A stretch of DNA of 64,000 nt from JARIHD01 sp963815935. GTDB lineage: Bacteria > Patescibacteriota > Saccharimonadia > Saccharimonadales > UBA4665. The stretch covers positions 1 to 64,000 of the forward strand of contig CAWFIL010000006.1 in assembly GCA_963815935.1 (NCBI GenBank), written 5' to 3'. The notes below the pieces were generated by a model that saw only the letters and a list, made by a program, of their open reading frames with translations, was not told where the DNA came from and made no database searches. The position numbers were made by a program, and so were the translations under genes. Of the stretch, positions 8,442 to 16,862 are shown one piece after another; position 1 is the stretch's first letter, and each line of letters opens with the position of its first letter.

Positions 8442-10478
8442 ATGACATGGGATAGTCCGGTGACCGTTATCAAGGGGGTGGGTGATGCTGTCGCCCAGAA
8501 GCTTGCCGGGCTCGGTATTCATACGGTTGGCGATCTTATTGACAACTACCCACGCAAATACAACGACTATTCCAAGGTTACAAAAGTCCGTGACATTGTC
8601 CCTGGTGCCGTTACCATCCAAGCTAATATTGACCAGGTTAAGGGCCGATATGTACGTCGAGGTATGCATATTACTGAAGCCGTAGCCGGTGATCGGACCG
8701 ACAGCGTCCGTTTGGTCTGGTTTAACCAGCCCTACCGCGAAGCATCCATTAAGCATGGGCAGACCTACTTCATCTCGGGCAACTACGAACTCAGTCGTAC
8801 CCGGTTTGCCATCATGAACCCGACTATGGAACTGGTGAGCGGCTTTCCGGTCAACACCGCTCGCATTGTGCCGATTTACCGCGAGAGTAAGGGTATTACG
8901 AGCAACCAGCTTCGCAAGTATATGCGCGAAGCTGTGCCGCTGATGCGGAGTGTGCCCGAAACTTTGCCAAACTGGCTCACCGAACAGGAGGGGCTCATGA
9001 GTCTGGGCGAGGCACTAGAGGCTATGCACTTTCCCGAGAATAACGAAATGCTGGAGCACGCACGCTTACGGTTGGGCTTCGAAGAAGTCTTTGAGCTCAG
9101 CCTGGCCAGCTTGCTCAACAAATATGAGCTGATGCAGGATACCTCGCTGGCGATTCCGTTTGAAGAAGTGCTCGCCAAAAAGTTTGTTGGCAGCCTGCCG
9201 TTCCAGCTGACTGACCCGCAGCGCAAGGTCGTTTGGCATATCTACCAGGATATTCAGAAAACCCAACCAATGAACCGTTTAGTCGAGGGCGATGTTGGAT
9301 CGGGTAAGACGGTCGTGGCTACCATGGCGGCTTTGATGGTGATTGCCGAGGGCTATCAGGTCGCCCTGATGGCGCCAACTGAATTACTAGCTCGTCAGCA
9401 TGCCGAGACAGTTTACAAGCTGCTCGAGCCAATGGGCCACAGCGACAAAGTCGCCCTGTTAGTCGGTGGCATGAATACCAAACAGAAAGAGCTGGCCTAC
9501 AAACATATTGCGAGTGGTCAGGCGCAGTTCATTATTGGTACGCATGCCATCATTCAGGAAAAAGTCGATATGCACAAGCTGGGACTGGTGGTTATTGACG
9601 AGCAGCACCGTTTTGGCGTGGAACAGCGTAAGAAGTTAATGGCCAAGGCTGGCCATATGCCGCATTTGCTGAGCCTGACGGCAACACCGATTCCGCGTAG
9701 CCTGGCGCTCACGCTGTACGGTGAACTTGACGTCTCGGTCATCGACGGCAAACCACCCGGCCGCAAGCCGGTCGTTACCGAGATATGCTCGCCAAACTCG
9801 CGTGCCCAGTTGAACGCCAAAATTGAGACCGAGCTAGACCAGGGCAGACAAATGTTCGTGGTCTGTCCGCTAATCACTGAATCATCATCCAGCAAGGCGG
9901 TATCGGTCGAGCAGGTGTATGAGCAGCTATCCAAGCATGACTTTAAGCAGCGCCGTGTCGGTTTATTGCACGGCAAGATGAAGCCCGCCGACAAGCAGGC
10001 GATTATGGAACAATTCTCGGCCCATGAGCTGGACATTCTGGTGTCTACGACGGTGATCGAGGTAGGCGTGGATGTACCCAATGCCAGTATTATGCTTATC
10101 GAAGCAGCCGATCGCTTTGGTCTGGCTCAGATCCACCAGCTGCGGGGCCGCGTTGGACGCGGCGGTCATAACGGTTTCTGCTATCTGATGATGAGTGACT
10201 CCTCGGCGCCCCCCCAGCGACTCAAAGCCCTAGAGCGTTCTAACGACGGCTTTAAGCTGGCTGAACTTGATCTTGAACTGCGTGGTCCGGGCGCAATTTA
10301 CGGGACGATGCAACACGGCCAGCTCGACTTGCGTGTAGCCAAACTAACAGATGTCAAGCTGATCGCCGCTGCTCGCAATGCTGCTCAAGCTTATATCGAC
10401 AAGGGAGAAGATCTGTTACAATACCCAGTGACACATCAACACGTTACTCGCCTGCGAGCAGTAACTAATTTGAATTGA
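8442..10478 (+). CDS. recG: ATP-dependent DNA helicase RecG
   Basis: 678 aa, full length. RecG remodels stalled replication forks and recombination junctions. The N-terminal wedge (OB-fold) domain is followed by helicase motifs: Walker A GDVGSGKT, DEQH in VVIDEQHRFGVEQR, SATPIPRSLALT, and motif VI QLRGRVGRGG, with the RecG C-terminal helical hairpin. A TAATAC -10-like box (8431-8436) lies 5 nt before the ATG and no Shine-Dalgarno is seen. Confidence 0.97.
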   Translation: MTWDSPVTVIKGVGDAVAQKLAGLGIHTVGDLIDNYPRKYNDYSKVTKVRDIVPGAVTIQANIDQVKGRYVRRGMHITEAVAGDRTDSVRLVWFNQPYREASIKHGQTYFISGNYELSRTRFAIMNPTMELVSGFPVNTARIVPIYRESKGITSNQLRKYMREAVPLMRSVPETLPNWLTEQEGLMSLGEALEAMHFPENNEMLEHARLRLGFEEVFELSLASLLNKYELMQDTSLAIPFEEVLAKKFVGSLPFQLTDPQRKVVWHIYQDIQKTQPMNRLVEGDVGSGKTVVATMAALMVIAEGYQVALMAPTELLARQHAETVYKLLEPMGHSDKVALLVGGMNTKQKELAYKHIASGQAQFIIGTHAIIQEKVDMHKLGLVVIDEQHRFGVEQRKKLMAKAGHMPHLLSLTATPIPRSLALTLYGELDVSVIDGKPPGRKPVVTEICSPNSRAQLNAKIETELDQGRQMFVVCPLITESSSSKAVSVEQVYEQLSKHDFKQRRVGLLHGKMKPADKQAIMEQFSAHELDILVSTTVIEVGVDVPNASIMLIEAADRFGLAQIHQLRGRVGRGGHNGFCYLMMSDSSAPPQRLKALERSNDGFKLAELDLELRGPGAIYGTMQHGQLDLRVAKLTDVKLIAAARNAAQAYIDKGEDLLQYPVTHQHVTRLRAVTNLN

Positions 10479-10503
10479 TTGTCTCTGCTAGTAGCTAATT
10501 CCT

Positions 10504-11334
10504 ATGTATTCTGGAACAACTTTAACACCGATTTCTGGCCGGGTGCTTGGCGCCCACCAGAAGCTCGACCGTTTGGCGCGAGGCAGTTTGCGCACGCTCT
10601 TGGGTAGCAAGGACAAGACCTTTCCAGCTAGCCGGGCGATCCTGCATTTTGAAGGCGTCAATGGGCCGGATGCCATCAAACGGAAAAGTCCTGCCAAAGA
10701 TGAACCTTGGCACTACCTTGCGCCATTTGATGCTGCCGATACGCAGCTTATCGACCTGATCGGCCAGCATTACGATCAGCTTGTTAAGGCGCTGGCAGCG
10801 CAAGACGACGTTCGTGCGTCGTTTGAGGCTGCCTGGCTGGCTCACGCGATCGTTGACGGCCTTACGCCAGCTCACCACTTTCCGTACGAAGAAACACTTA
10901 CCGAATTGCGTGGCGGGGAAGGTATCGAAACTCGTACCACCGTCAAACAAAAGATTATTTTGCCCGGAGATACCCGTCGCCAGCAGGTAAAGAACAACTG
11001 GAAAATGTGGGGGCCACGCGGTTTGTTGGCAACGCACGGGTTTTTTGAGTTTGGTGTGGCTGCTCTTATCGCCCCGTTTTCTCTCAAGCAAGTGCCGATT
11101 AGTGACGAAGATATTAGCGATCTGCACAAATATGGTGTACTTGAGCTATTCCGTCGCACCGCCAAGGGCATCTATGGCCTGGATATGTACGGCCGCTACA
11201 CCAACTATGGCTGGACGCCACGTCTGGCTCGCCAGGTTCGTAATCACTTGGCGCCAGCTATCGTTAAGATGGTTACGCTGGCATGGTATGCTGCCGCTAT
11301 TGATGCAGGGATTATCAAAAAGCCGAAGTCATGA
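10504..11334 (+). CDS. Conserved protein resembling zinc-dependent phospholipase C/nuclease folds
   Basis: 276 aa, no signal peptide. The segment WLAHAIVDGLTPAHHFPYEE (about residues 103-122) has the H-x3-D...H pattern seen in all-helical zinc phospholipase C and S1/P1-type enzymes, and more His, Trp and Asp residues occur around it (EPWHYLAPFDAADTQ). I do not know a characterised homologue, so the activity is a guess from that motif. Its stop overlaps the rsmD start in ATGA at 11331-11334, so the two are translationally coupled. Confidence 0.55.
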   Translation: MYSGTTLTPISGRVLGAHQKLDRLARGSLRTLLGSKDKTFPASRAILHFEGVNGPDAIKRKSPAKDEPWHYLAPFDAADTQLIDLIGQHYDQLVKALAAQDDVRASFEAAWLAHAIVDGLTPAHHFPYEETLTELRGGEGIETRTTVKQKIILPGDTRRQQVKNNWKMWGPRGLLATHGFFEFGVAALIAPFSLKQVPISDEDISDLHKYGVLELFRRTAKGIYGLDMYGRYTNYGWTPRLARQVRNHLAPAIVKMVTLAWYAAAIDAGIIKKPKS

Positions 11335-11867
11335 GAATAATCGCTGGGCGGCTTGGTGGCCGCAATTTCGATTCACCAGGTAGTTTTAAAACCCACCCTA
11401 TGGCCGATAAGGTTCGGGGTGCCTTGTTTAACGTACTTGGCGATATTACCGATCTTACTGTACTAGATGCTTTTGCCGGTTCTGGCGCGCTCAGTTTTGA
11501 AGCTATCAGCCGTGGCGCGCATTCGGCGTTAGCCATTGATAGTGACCGCGAAGCGCAGAGGGTAATCGCGGGTAATATTGACAAGCTGGGCCTGGACCGG
11601 CAGATCAGGTTGGTTAAAGCCTCGTCTGGCGCGTGGCTCGAAACCAATCCCCATGCCACGTTTGATCTTGTCCTATGCGATCCGCCCTACGACAACTTGC
11701 AGCGCAGCTTGCTTGCCCGGCTGGCGAACCGCGTAGAAGAAGACGGCCTATTTGTGTTATCGTGGCCCGGCGACCAAGACCCACCCGAAATAGAGTGTTT
11801 ACGCCAGCTGGAATATCGTCAATACGGCGACGCCAGCCTTATCTTCTACCGACCGGAAGAACAGTAA
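11331..11867 (+). CDS. rsmD: 16S rRNA m2G966 methyltransferase RsmD
   Basis: 178 aa, typical for the family. Methylates N2 of G966 in helix 31 of 16S rRNA. The N-terminal signature MRIIAGRLGGR and THPMADKVRGALFNVL, the SAM-binding VLDAFAGSGALSFEA and the catalytic DPPY (LVLCDPPYDN) are all present. It overlaps the previous stop by 4 nt, so expression depends on the upstream gene. Confidence 0.94.
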   Translation: MRIIAGRLGGRNFDSPGSFKTHPMADKVRGALFNVLGDITDLTVLDAFAGSGALSFEAISRGAHSALAIDSDREAQRVIAGNIDKLGLDRQIRLVKASSGAWLETNPHATFDLVLCDPPYDNLQRSLLARLANRVEEDGLFVLSWPGDQDPPEIECLRQLEYRQYGDASLIFYRPEEQ

Positions 11868-11936
11868 CTTCCTTAGATGCATACAACTTGTTGATGACAG
11901 AACGGCGTAAATACGCTAAAATAAGCATCATTCCAC

Positions 11937-12021
11937 GGGGATGTGGTGGAATTGGTAGACACGCATGCCTTAGGAGCATGTGCCGCAAGGCGTGAAGGTT
12001 CAAGTCCTTTCATCCCCACCA
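11937..12021 (+). tRNA. tRNA-Leu (anticodon TAG)
   Basis: A class II tRNA. The acceptor stem GGGGATG (11937-11943) pairs with CATCCCC (12011-12017), followed by A and an encoded CCA. The D-arm contains GGAATTGGTAGA, the anticodon stem CATGC/GCATG encloses the loop CTTAGGA with anticodon TAG (reads CUA), a long variable arm (TGCCGCAAGGCGT) marks it as Leu, and the T-loop is TTCAAGT. A possible -10 TAAAAT is at 11917-11922. Confidence 0.95.
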
Positions 12022-12060
12022 AAAGAAAAGAGCCCAGCAATGTTTGGGCTCTTTTCTTTT
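12021..12060 (+). terminator. Intrinsic terminator after tRNA-Leu
   Basis: A 16-bp perfect stem, AAAAGAAAAGAGCCCA at 12021-12036 with its complement at 12045-12060, around an 8-nt loop. The 3' arm ends in CTTTTCTTTT. It directly follows the CCA of the tRNA, whose last base is part of the stem. Confidence 0.85.
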
Positions 12061-12132
12061 GACAGAACTCTAGCGAACAAGGTGCGAGCGTGTAGAGCTT
12101 CTTGTGCGGGCTGAACCCTGAACACATCGAAG

Positions 12133-12936
12133 TCAAAAAGAGGCAACGGCGTCTCGAATGAGCTGCGCGGCCTCGTCTTTGTACCAGGCTAGCGCATCTA
12201 GTTTGTCAAAAATGTCTGTAAAGAGCGCTACCTCTGATTGTTTTTGCGTAATCGCCTCTTGCTGGAGCAGGACGTTTACTGCAAGCCGCTGATCGTATAT
12301 GGCAAATGATGTATGCGCGATTGGTACAGTGCCAGCCTGCACTGGGATGATGCCGATCCGTATATTTCGGACGTCCATCATGCGTTCTAGCCTGTCGAGT
12401 TGTGCGCGATGTGTGTCGGGTGTGGTGAAGGAGGTATACAACGCTGCTTGCGGCATAATTGCATGATAGACAGTGTCCTGCTTGTCCCACAATAGGTCCT
12501 GTCGCGCCATGACTAGCTTGAGGTTATTGGTAATCTCTTTTTCTGAAAAGCCGTTCTGTGCTAGGAGTGCTTGGCGATAAGGAACAGTTTGGAGTACGCT
12601 CGGGACGCCGTAGCTGGCGTAAAGCCGTACTTCTTTTGCTTGCCGGGTAATTGTCAGCGCTTCGAGATCGTATGTTGGCCGATAGGCGATGGTGTTACCA
12701 AACTTGCCGGATATGACAGAACTCATTATTCGTTGTGAAATAGACCGTGGTGCATCAAGAATATTCAGCAGCCGCTCTATTTCTTCTGAATCGTAGCGCC
12801 TGTATGCGCCAGTTTCTATTTTGGAGAGCTTTGACTGGCTGATCCCCGCCGCCCTCCCTGTCTGCTCACCAGTAAGACCTCGCTTTTTGCGAAGGTCGCG
12901 TAGCTGTGTGCCAATCTGTTTGCTCGTATATGCCAT
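12133..12936 (-). CDS. XRE-family regulator with C-terminal DUF5753 (actinobacterial type)
   Basis: 267 aa. Residues 8-65 are a Cro/C1-type HTH (LRDLRKKRGLTGEQTGRAAG, then ISQSKLSKIETG). Residues about 95-265 match the layout of DUF5753: an E-x-x-A-x-x-V-R-x-Y start (TRQAKEVRLYASYGVPSVLQ), TVPYRQALL, and RLERMMDVRNIRIGIIPVQAG. From general knowledge this architecture is abundant in Streptomyces and other Actinobacteria, next to small DUF397 genes, where it controls development or antibiotic production. A DUF397 gene lies divergently at 13057-13344. Presence in a CPR genome suggests transfer from an actinobacterium. Confidence 0.85.
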   Translation of the reverse strand: MAYTSKQIGTQLRDLRKKRGLTGEQTGRAAGISQSKLSKIETGAYRRYDSEEIERLLNILDAPRSISQRIMSSVISGKFGNTIAYRPTYDLEALTITRQAKEVRLYASYGVPSVLQTVPYRQALLAQNGFSEKEITNNLKLVMARQDLLWDKQDTVYHAIMPQAALYTSFTTPDTHRAQLDRLERMMDVRNIRIGIIPVQAGTVPIAHTSFAIYDQRLAVNVLLQQEAITQKQSEVALFTDIFDKLDALAWYKDEAAQLIRDAVASF

Positions 12937-12958
12937 GACTGAGTTCCGATTCTTGCTG

Positions 12959-13029
12959 GAATATTTATGCTGTCCCTGCTAGTTATATTATTCCATCATT
13001 TGTAATAACAAAGATCAAGAATATTATGC
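12959..13029. promoter_or_regulatory. Candidate operator pair between the divergent DUF5753 and DUF397 genes
   Basis: Two near-identical elements, GAATATTTATGC (12959-12970) and GAATATTATGC (13019-13029), lie 48 nt apart in the 120-bp divergent intergenic region, which is otherwise AT-rich. Direct repeats in this place are plausible binding sites for the HTH protein. This is inference from position and repetition only. Confidence 0.35.
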
Positions 13030-13056
13030 CTTCGTCTTAAAAGAAGGGTGCGTTCT

Positions 13057-13344
13057 ATGGAAATTGACTCGTCAATGGGTGTTCCGTTTGTCAGATCAAG
13101 TTATTGCGAAGAGGCTGGCTCTGATCCGATGTTGCCACCGAATGCGCCAGGGTGCGAAAGTAGCCACTGTGTCGAAGTTGCATTAGGGGACGAGCGGGTG
13201 GACATGCGTGATTCAACCGACCCAGAGGGTGGTAGGCTCTGCTTTAGTCGTGGGGCGTGGGGTAAATTTGTAGGAAGCATCGCTGTTGGAGGCCTCGCCC
13301 CGTCCAAGGCCGGGCCTTGGAAAAGTGAAAATATTGTCTCGTAG
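13057..13344 (+). CDS. DUF397 family protein
   Basis: 95 aa. The DUF397 pattern is visible in order: FVRSSYCEEAGS (usual W-x-K-SSYS), an inserted Pro/Asn segment, CVEVALGDERVDMRDSTDPE (usual NCVEVA...V-x-VRDSKDP), then LCFSRGAWGKFVGSIAVG (usual L-x-F-x-x-x-x-W-x-x-F-x-x-x-V-x-x-G). ATG 13057 is chosen over GTG 13048 because AAGAAGG (13041-13047) is spaced 9 nt from it. The C-terminal 13 residues go past the usual end and are partly encoded by a palindromic repeat (13304-13320). DUF397 proteins are normally the partner of DUF5753-HTH regulators, and the two face apart here. Confidence 0.8.
   Translation: MEIDSSMGVPFVRSSYCEEAGSDPMLPPNAPGCESSHCVEVALGDERVDMRDSTDPEGGRLCFSRGAWGKFVGSIAVGGLAPSKAGPWKSENIVS
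13304..13320. repeat. Palindromic repeat, copy 1
   Basis: CCAAGGCCGGGCCTTGG, a perfect 8-bp inverted repeat around one G, followed by GGAAAAGTGAAAA-like sequence. The same 17-mer and a similar downstream flank occur at 19984-20000. This copy lies inside the 3' end of the DUF397 gene. It may be a REP-like mobile palindrome. Confidence 0.6.
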
Positions 13345-13399
13345 TAGTTGTATCGTTCATTATTCAACTTAGTATTGCAGGATATGCTAGGATACCAAC

Positions 13400-13789
13400 A
13401 TGGCATTCGCACTCATCATCCCTAAGGTAAAAAATACTGATAAATTTGTGTTTCAACGCCGTGACGGGAACGCACCAACTGATCCGAATTTGCTCGGACT
13501 TTTTGGCGGCAGTATTGAAAACGATGAGACTCCGCTAGAAGCTGCGCTCCGTGAGCTAACCGAAGAAACCTCCCTTCGAGTATTACAAGATGACCTAACG
13601 CTCGTAGGTGATGCAGACATGCCCACTATAAACGGTCCTGCGCATGCCCATGTGTATGCTGTTGTCGTCCCTAGCGCTGATTTTGAAGTCTACGAAGGTG
13701 AAGGGCTTGAGGTTTTTACAAAAAGTGAAGCCCTGTCTCGTAGCGATCTTGCGCCCGCTGCCCGGCATTTACTCGGATTACTCTTCTAG
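13400..13789 (+). CDS. Nudix hydrolase
   Basis: 129 aa. The Nudix box GGSIENDETPLEAALRELTE followed by ETSL fits G-x5-E-x7-REL-x-E-E, with a Ser in place of the final Gly. Such enzymes hydrolyse nucleoside diphosphates linked to another moiety; the substrate here is unknown. A TATGCT -10-like box at 13383-13388 lies 11 nt before the ATG. The stop overlaps by 4 nt the end of the convergent kinase gene. Confidence 0.85.
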   Translation: MAFALIIPKVKNTDKFVFQRRDGNAPTDPNLLGLFGGSIENDETPLEAALRELTEETSLRVLQDDLTLVGDADMPTINGPAHAHVYAVVVPSADFEVYEGEGLEVFTKSEALSRSDLAPAARHLLGLLF

Positions 13790-14382
13790 CCGGGATTTCC
13801 ACTTAGCCCACGGACTGTCTGTAGAACTTCTTCGGTCGACGTATCAGGCGTGATCGTCAAATCCGGTGTGTGTTCTATGCCGAATGCCTTCCACTGCGAC
13901 CACCAGGTATCTAGGGCTGCCGGAGAACTGATTATATTGCGAGACTCTTGGTTGTTGCGGGCTCGTAGCCTTTGCTCGACGGTATTTCTAGGCGTGTCCA
14001 TGCGCAGCAATATAATACGATAGCCATGTTTATTGCCCCACGATCGGTAATAATCGTAGCCGCGGTCACATGACGCATCGACAACAACCAGGCCGTTTGG
14101 CTCGCGGGCGACGCGCTCAAATAGCTCAGTTGCGATGACGAGTTTGGCGTGCTCGCGATTCTCTATGCCGACTACTGGATCGGCCATCAGGATACGGTCC
14201 CGAACCTCATCATTAGAAAGACGGATTGCACGCAGTTCTTTCTCAATCGCGCATGCGATTGTCGATTTGCCCGACCCGGGAACGCCGCTGAAGAGTACAA
14301 GACACTTCGGGTGGTGTACTCTTTTGTTCTGCAATATGGCGTAGTATGCATCGGCTATGTCTGCTAAATCTTGTTTGGTCAT
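13786..14382 (-). CDS. P-loop kinase (AAA_33 / zeta-toxin-like fold)
   Basis: 198 aa. Walker A is GVPGSGKST near residue 33, followed by a lid-type region and AIRLSNDEVRDRIL, the S-x-D-x-x-R pattern found in small-molecule, polynucleotide and zeta-toxin kinases. VVVDASCDRGYDYYR is the second acidic strand. The substrate is unknown: nucleoside, sugar or RNA end are all possible. It lies within a run of nucleotide-metabolism-like genes. It ends overlapping the convergent Nudix gene. Confidence 0.75.
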   Translation of the reverse strand: MTKQDLADIADAYYAILQNKRVHHPKCLVLFSGVPGSGKSTIACAIEKELRAIRLSNDEVRDRILMADPVVGIENREHAKLVIATELFERVAREPNGLVVVDASCDRGYDYYRSWGNKHGYRIILLRMDTPRNTVEQRLRARNNQESRNIISSPAALDTWWSQWKAFGIEHTPDLTITPDTSTEEVLQTVRGLSGNPG

Positions 14383-14482
14383 AACTTTTTATGCTTGGCG
14401 TACTATTTGCTACCAGAGTATATCATTCCTTGTTTTGTCTGGGTCTTTTACTTTTCAGGCCCCTACGGATACACTAATCCGC

Positions 14483-15355
14483 ATGACAGCATTCAAAGAT
14501 ACCGAATTAATCCTTAACCCAGAGGGCAAGGTTTATCACCTCAACGTAGCAGGAGAGGACATCGCTGACGATGTAATTGTAGTCGGTGATCCCGACCGAG
14601 TAGCACAGATCAGCGCCCGGTTCGATGCTATAGATTTCAAAACACAGCACCGCGAGCTCATCACGCACACTGGCCGCTTGAACGGCAAACGCCTTACGGT
14701 CATGTCGACCGGCATGGGTGTGGGCTGTATCGATATCGTCGCCACCGAACTAGATGCAGCGGTAAATATCGACTTAGCCGCGCGGGAGCCGCGCAGCGAG
14801 CATCGTACGCTTAATATTGTGCGCCTTGGCACCTGTGGCGCGTTACAGGAAGATGTTGCAGTGGACAGCCTGGTGGCGTCTTCCTCTGCTATTGGCATGG
14901 ATGGCCTACTGAATTTTTACGATAACTTCCATGCTGTTAATGACGATAGGTTAAGCCAGGCGTTTATCGACCAGATGGACTGGCCCGAGAACATGCCATA
15001 TCCGTATGTAGTCGGGGGCAGCAAAGAACTGCTCCAAAAATTTGAAGGGGCTGCCACATTTGGTATCACCGCCACGGCTGTTGGCTTTTTTGGGCCTCAG
15101 GGACGGTCGCTGCGTGCAAAGCCAGCTATTGCCGACCTAAACGAGCGTTTGACGGCCTTTCGCTACGGTGGCCAGCGGATTGTGAACTTCGAGATGGAAA
15201 CTTCGGCACTCTATGGCATGGCCGCTATGCTAGGTCACAGCCACCTGACTGTATGCACCATTATTGCCAATCGTCTTACCAGGCAGTTCACCCCCAATTT
15301 GCAGAAGAGTATTGATCACATGATCGATGTATCCCTTGAGCGTCTTGTGTGCTAG
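14483..15355 (+). CDS. Nucleoside phosphorylase (uridine phosphorylase-like)
   Basis: 290 aa from ATG 14483. The PNP/UDP phosphorylase fold shows VIVVGDPDRVAQIS at the N-terminus, STGMGVGCIDIVATEL, the phosphate-binding RLGTCGAL, and NFEMETSALYGMAAMLGH, whose MET motif contacts ribose. It cleaves nucleosides with phosphate for salvage; a pyrimidine preference is likely but not proven. TACACT at 14470-14475 lies 7 nt before the ATG, so the mRNA should be leaderless; longer in-frame starts would precede this promoter. Confidence 0.88.
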   Translation: MTAFKDTELILNPEGKVYHLNVAGEDIADDVIVVGDPDRVAQISARFDAIDFKTQHRELITHTGRLNGKRLTVMSTGMGVGCIDIVATELDAAVNIDLAAREPRSEHRTLNIVRLGTCGALQEDVAVDSLVASSSAIGMDGLLNFYDNFHAVNDDRLSQAFIDQMDWPENMPYPYVVGGSKELLQKFEGAATFGITATAVGFFGPQGRSLRAKPAIADLNERLTAFRYGGQRIVNFEMETSALYGMAAMLGHSHLTVCTIIANRLTRQFTPNLQKSIDHMIDVSLERLVC

Positions 15356-15429
15356 CCACTTAATTTAAGCGTCAGCTGGCCCAAGAAGCATGTGCTCACT
15401 TTGTTCGGTAACTGTACTATACTAGTCAT

Positions 15430-16023
15430 ATGACAGAATATATTGCAGCAGAAAATGTGCTGGTAGACTCCGGCATGTGGGGTTCAGACACTCAATGGGA
15501 ATTATATTTATCGGAGAAGACGCCACCGCCTGATATGTGCACGACGGTAGCTGGTGTGGCGATAGTGGCTACCAGTGAGCACGATATGCAAGTTGTGCTC
15601 ACGCGCGATGCCAGCAACACCAGTCGGCGCGGGAAGTGGGAGGTGCTCGGTGGACACATTGACCCAATCAACGACCAAGACCCCAACGGGCCGCGCGAAG
15701 ACGTAGTAGAAGCTCTATGTCGTGAATCGCTTGAAGAAGGTGGATATGTTGCTGAAACTGCAGTACCCTTTGCGTACCGAAGAGTAACTAACCCGCCAGC
15801 TTCCGAATACCCTGAGCTTGCCTACGCGCCCTTTTACTGGATGACAACCGAGCAGCCCCGGGTACGACCTACCGAAACGCCACCACCTGTTGCGGGCACG
15901 TTTTGCCTTTGGGATATGGAAGAGTTGGTGAGGACCGGTGGTATGGATGCCTCGGAACTCACTATTGTGAAGTATGGGCTTGCTGCTGCACGCCGGCATC
16001 TTTATGGGGCGGCAGACGTATGA
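15430..16023 (+). CDS. Nudix hydrolase
   Basis: 197 aa. The box GGHIDP...VVEALCRESLEEGG is a Nudix motif with a roughly 10-residue insertion between the first Gly and the Glu helix (INDQDPNGPRED). The core begins at TTVAGVAIVATSEHDMQVVL. TATACT at 15418-15423 lies 6 nt before the ATG. The stop overlaps the start of the next gene in ATGA (16020-16023), so the two are coupled. Confidence 0.82.
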   Translation: MTEYIAAENVLVDSGMWGSDTQWELYLSEKTPPPDMCTTVAGVAIVATSEHDMQVVLTRDASNTSRRGKWEVLGGHIDPINDQDPNGPREDVVEALCRESLEEGGYVAETAVPFAYRRVTNPPASEYPELAYAPFYWMTTEQPRVRPTETPPPVAGTFCLWDMEELVRTGGMDASELTIVKYGLAAARRHLYGAADV

Positions 16024-16862
16024 ACGGTGAGCTTGGCGCCAGGGTATTGGCCTGCGACATAGACAACACTCTTCTGTCTTATGATGGTGCGAGCAGCCCA
16101 GAGCTTGTAGGGCTTTGTGAAGCTATTACGGCCGAACGTGTGGGTTCGGATCAACCACTCTATTTTGGTTCCGCCACAGGGCGTACCCTGGCGTCTCACG
16201 TAGAATACGAAGAAGCGTGGCCGGCACTTGCGACTGCAGCTTCAATTATGGACTTTAAGATTACAGCTGTTGGTGCTGAACCGTATGTGATCGGCTCCAA
16301 CAACGAGCCTGTGCATGTCTCTGGCTGGCCGCCGACGGCAACCTGGGAGCGCGATCGAGTGCTTGGTGCACTTCTGGGCCGTCCCGAGCTACAACTACAG
16401 TCGCCCATCGCTCAAACGCCCAACAAAGTGAGCTTTGACGTGCTGGGTGTATCCGATGACGCGCACGATGAATATGCGGCGGAGCTTGCGGATACCTTAA
16501 GCGAACAAGAGGTACGGGCGCAGATAATATTCTCAAGCGGTAGATTCCTAGATGTTTTGCCAGAGGGAGTAAATAAAGGATCTGCGCTCTTACGGACTAT
16601 TGGCGAGTTGGGTGTAGGACATCGGTGGCAAACTACTAATCCAGAGGCGGCAGCCCCGTACATTATTGCTGCAGGCGACAGTATGAACGACTGCGATCTG
16701 TTGCAGGCCGCGGATTTGGCTATTTTGCCTGCAAATGCACAGCCAGACCTCCTAAAATGGGCGCAGGTATCCATACCGCAGCATAATCTATATATTGCGC
16801 GGACGGCATTTGCATCGGGTATTCTAGAGGGATTACGAAGCCATAGTATTATTGGCGTCTAG
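16020..16862 (+). CDS. HAD-superfamily phosphatase (Cof/sucrose-phosphatase-like)
   Basis: 280 aa. HAD motif I is LACDIDNTLLSYDG (nucleophile D-x-D), followed by SATGRTLAS (motif II), LDVLPEGVNKGSALL with the motif III Lys, and IAAGDSMNDCDLLQAADLAI (motif IV GDSMND). The layout is the type IIB cap of sugar or nucleotide phosphate phosphatases. It starts within the stop of the Nudix gene. With the surrounding Nudix, kinase and phosphorylase genes it suggests a nucleotide or sugar-phosphate clean-up set. Its 3' end overlaps the convergent Nudix gene by 30 nt. Confidence 0.85.
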   Translation: MNGELGARVLACDIDNTLLSYDGASSPELVGLCEAITAERVGSDQPLYFGSATGRTLASHVEYEEAWPALATAASIMDFKITAVGAEPYVIGSNNEPVHVSGWPPTATWERDRVLGALLGRPELQLQSPIAQTPNKVSFDVLGVSDDAHDEYAAELADTLSEQEVRAQIIFSSGRFLDVLPEGVNKGSALLRTIGELGVGHRWQTTNPEAAAPYIIAAGDSMNDCDLLQAADLAILPANAQPDLLKWAQVSIPQHNLYIARTAFASGILEGLRSHSIIGV

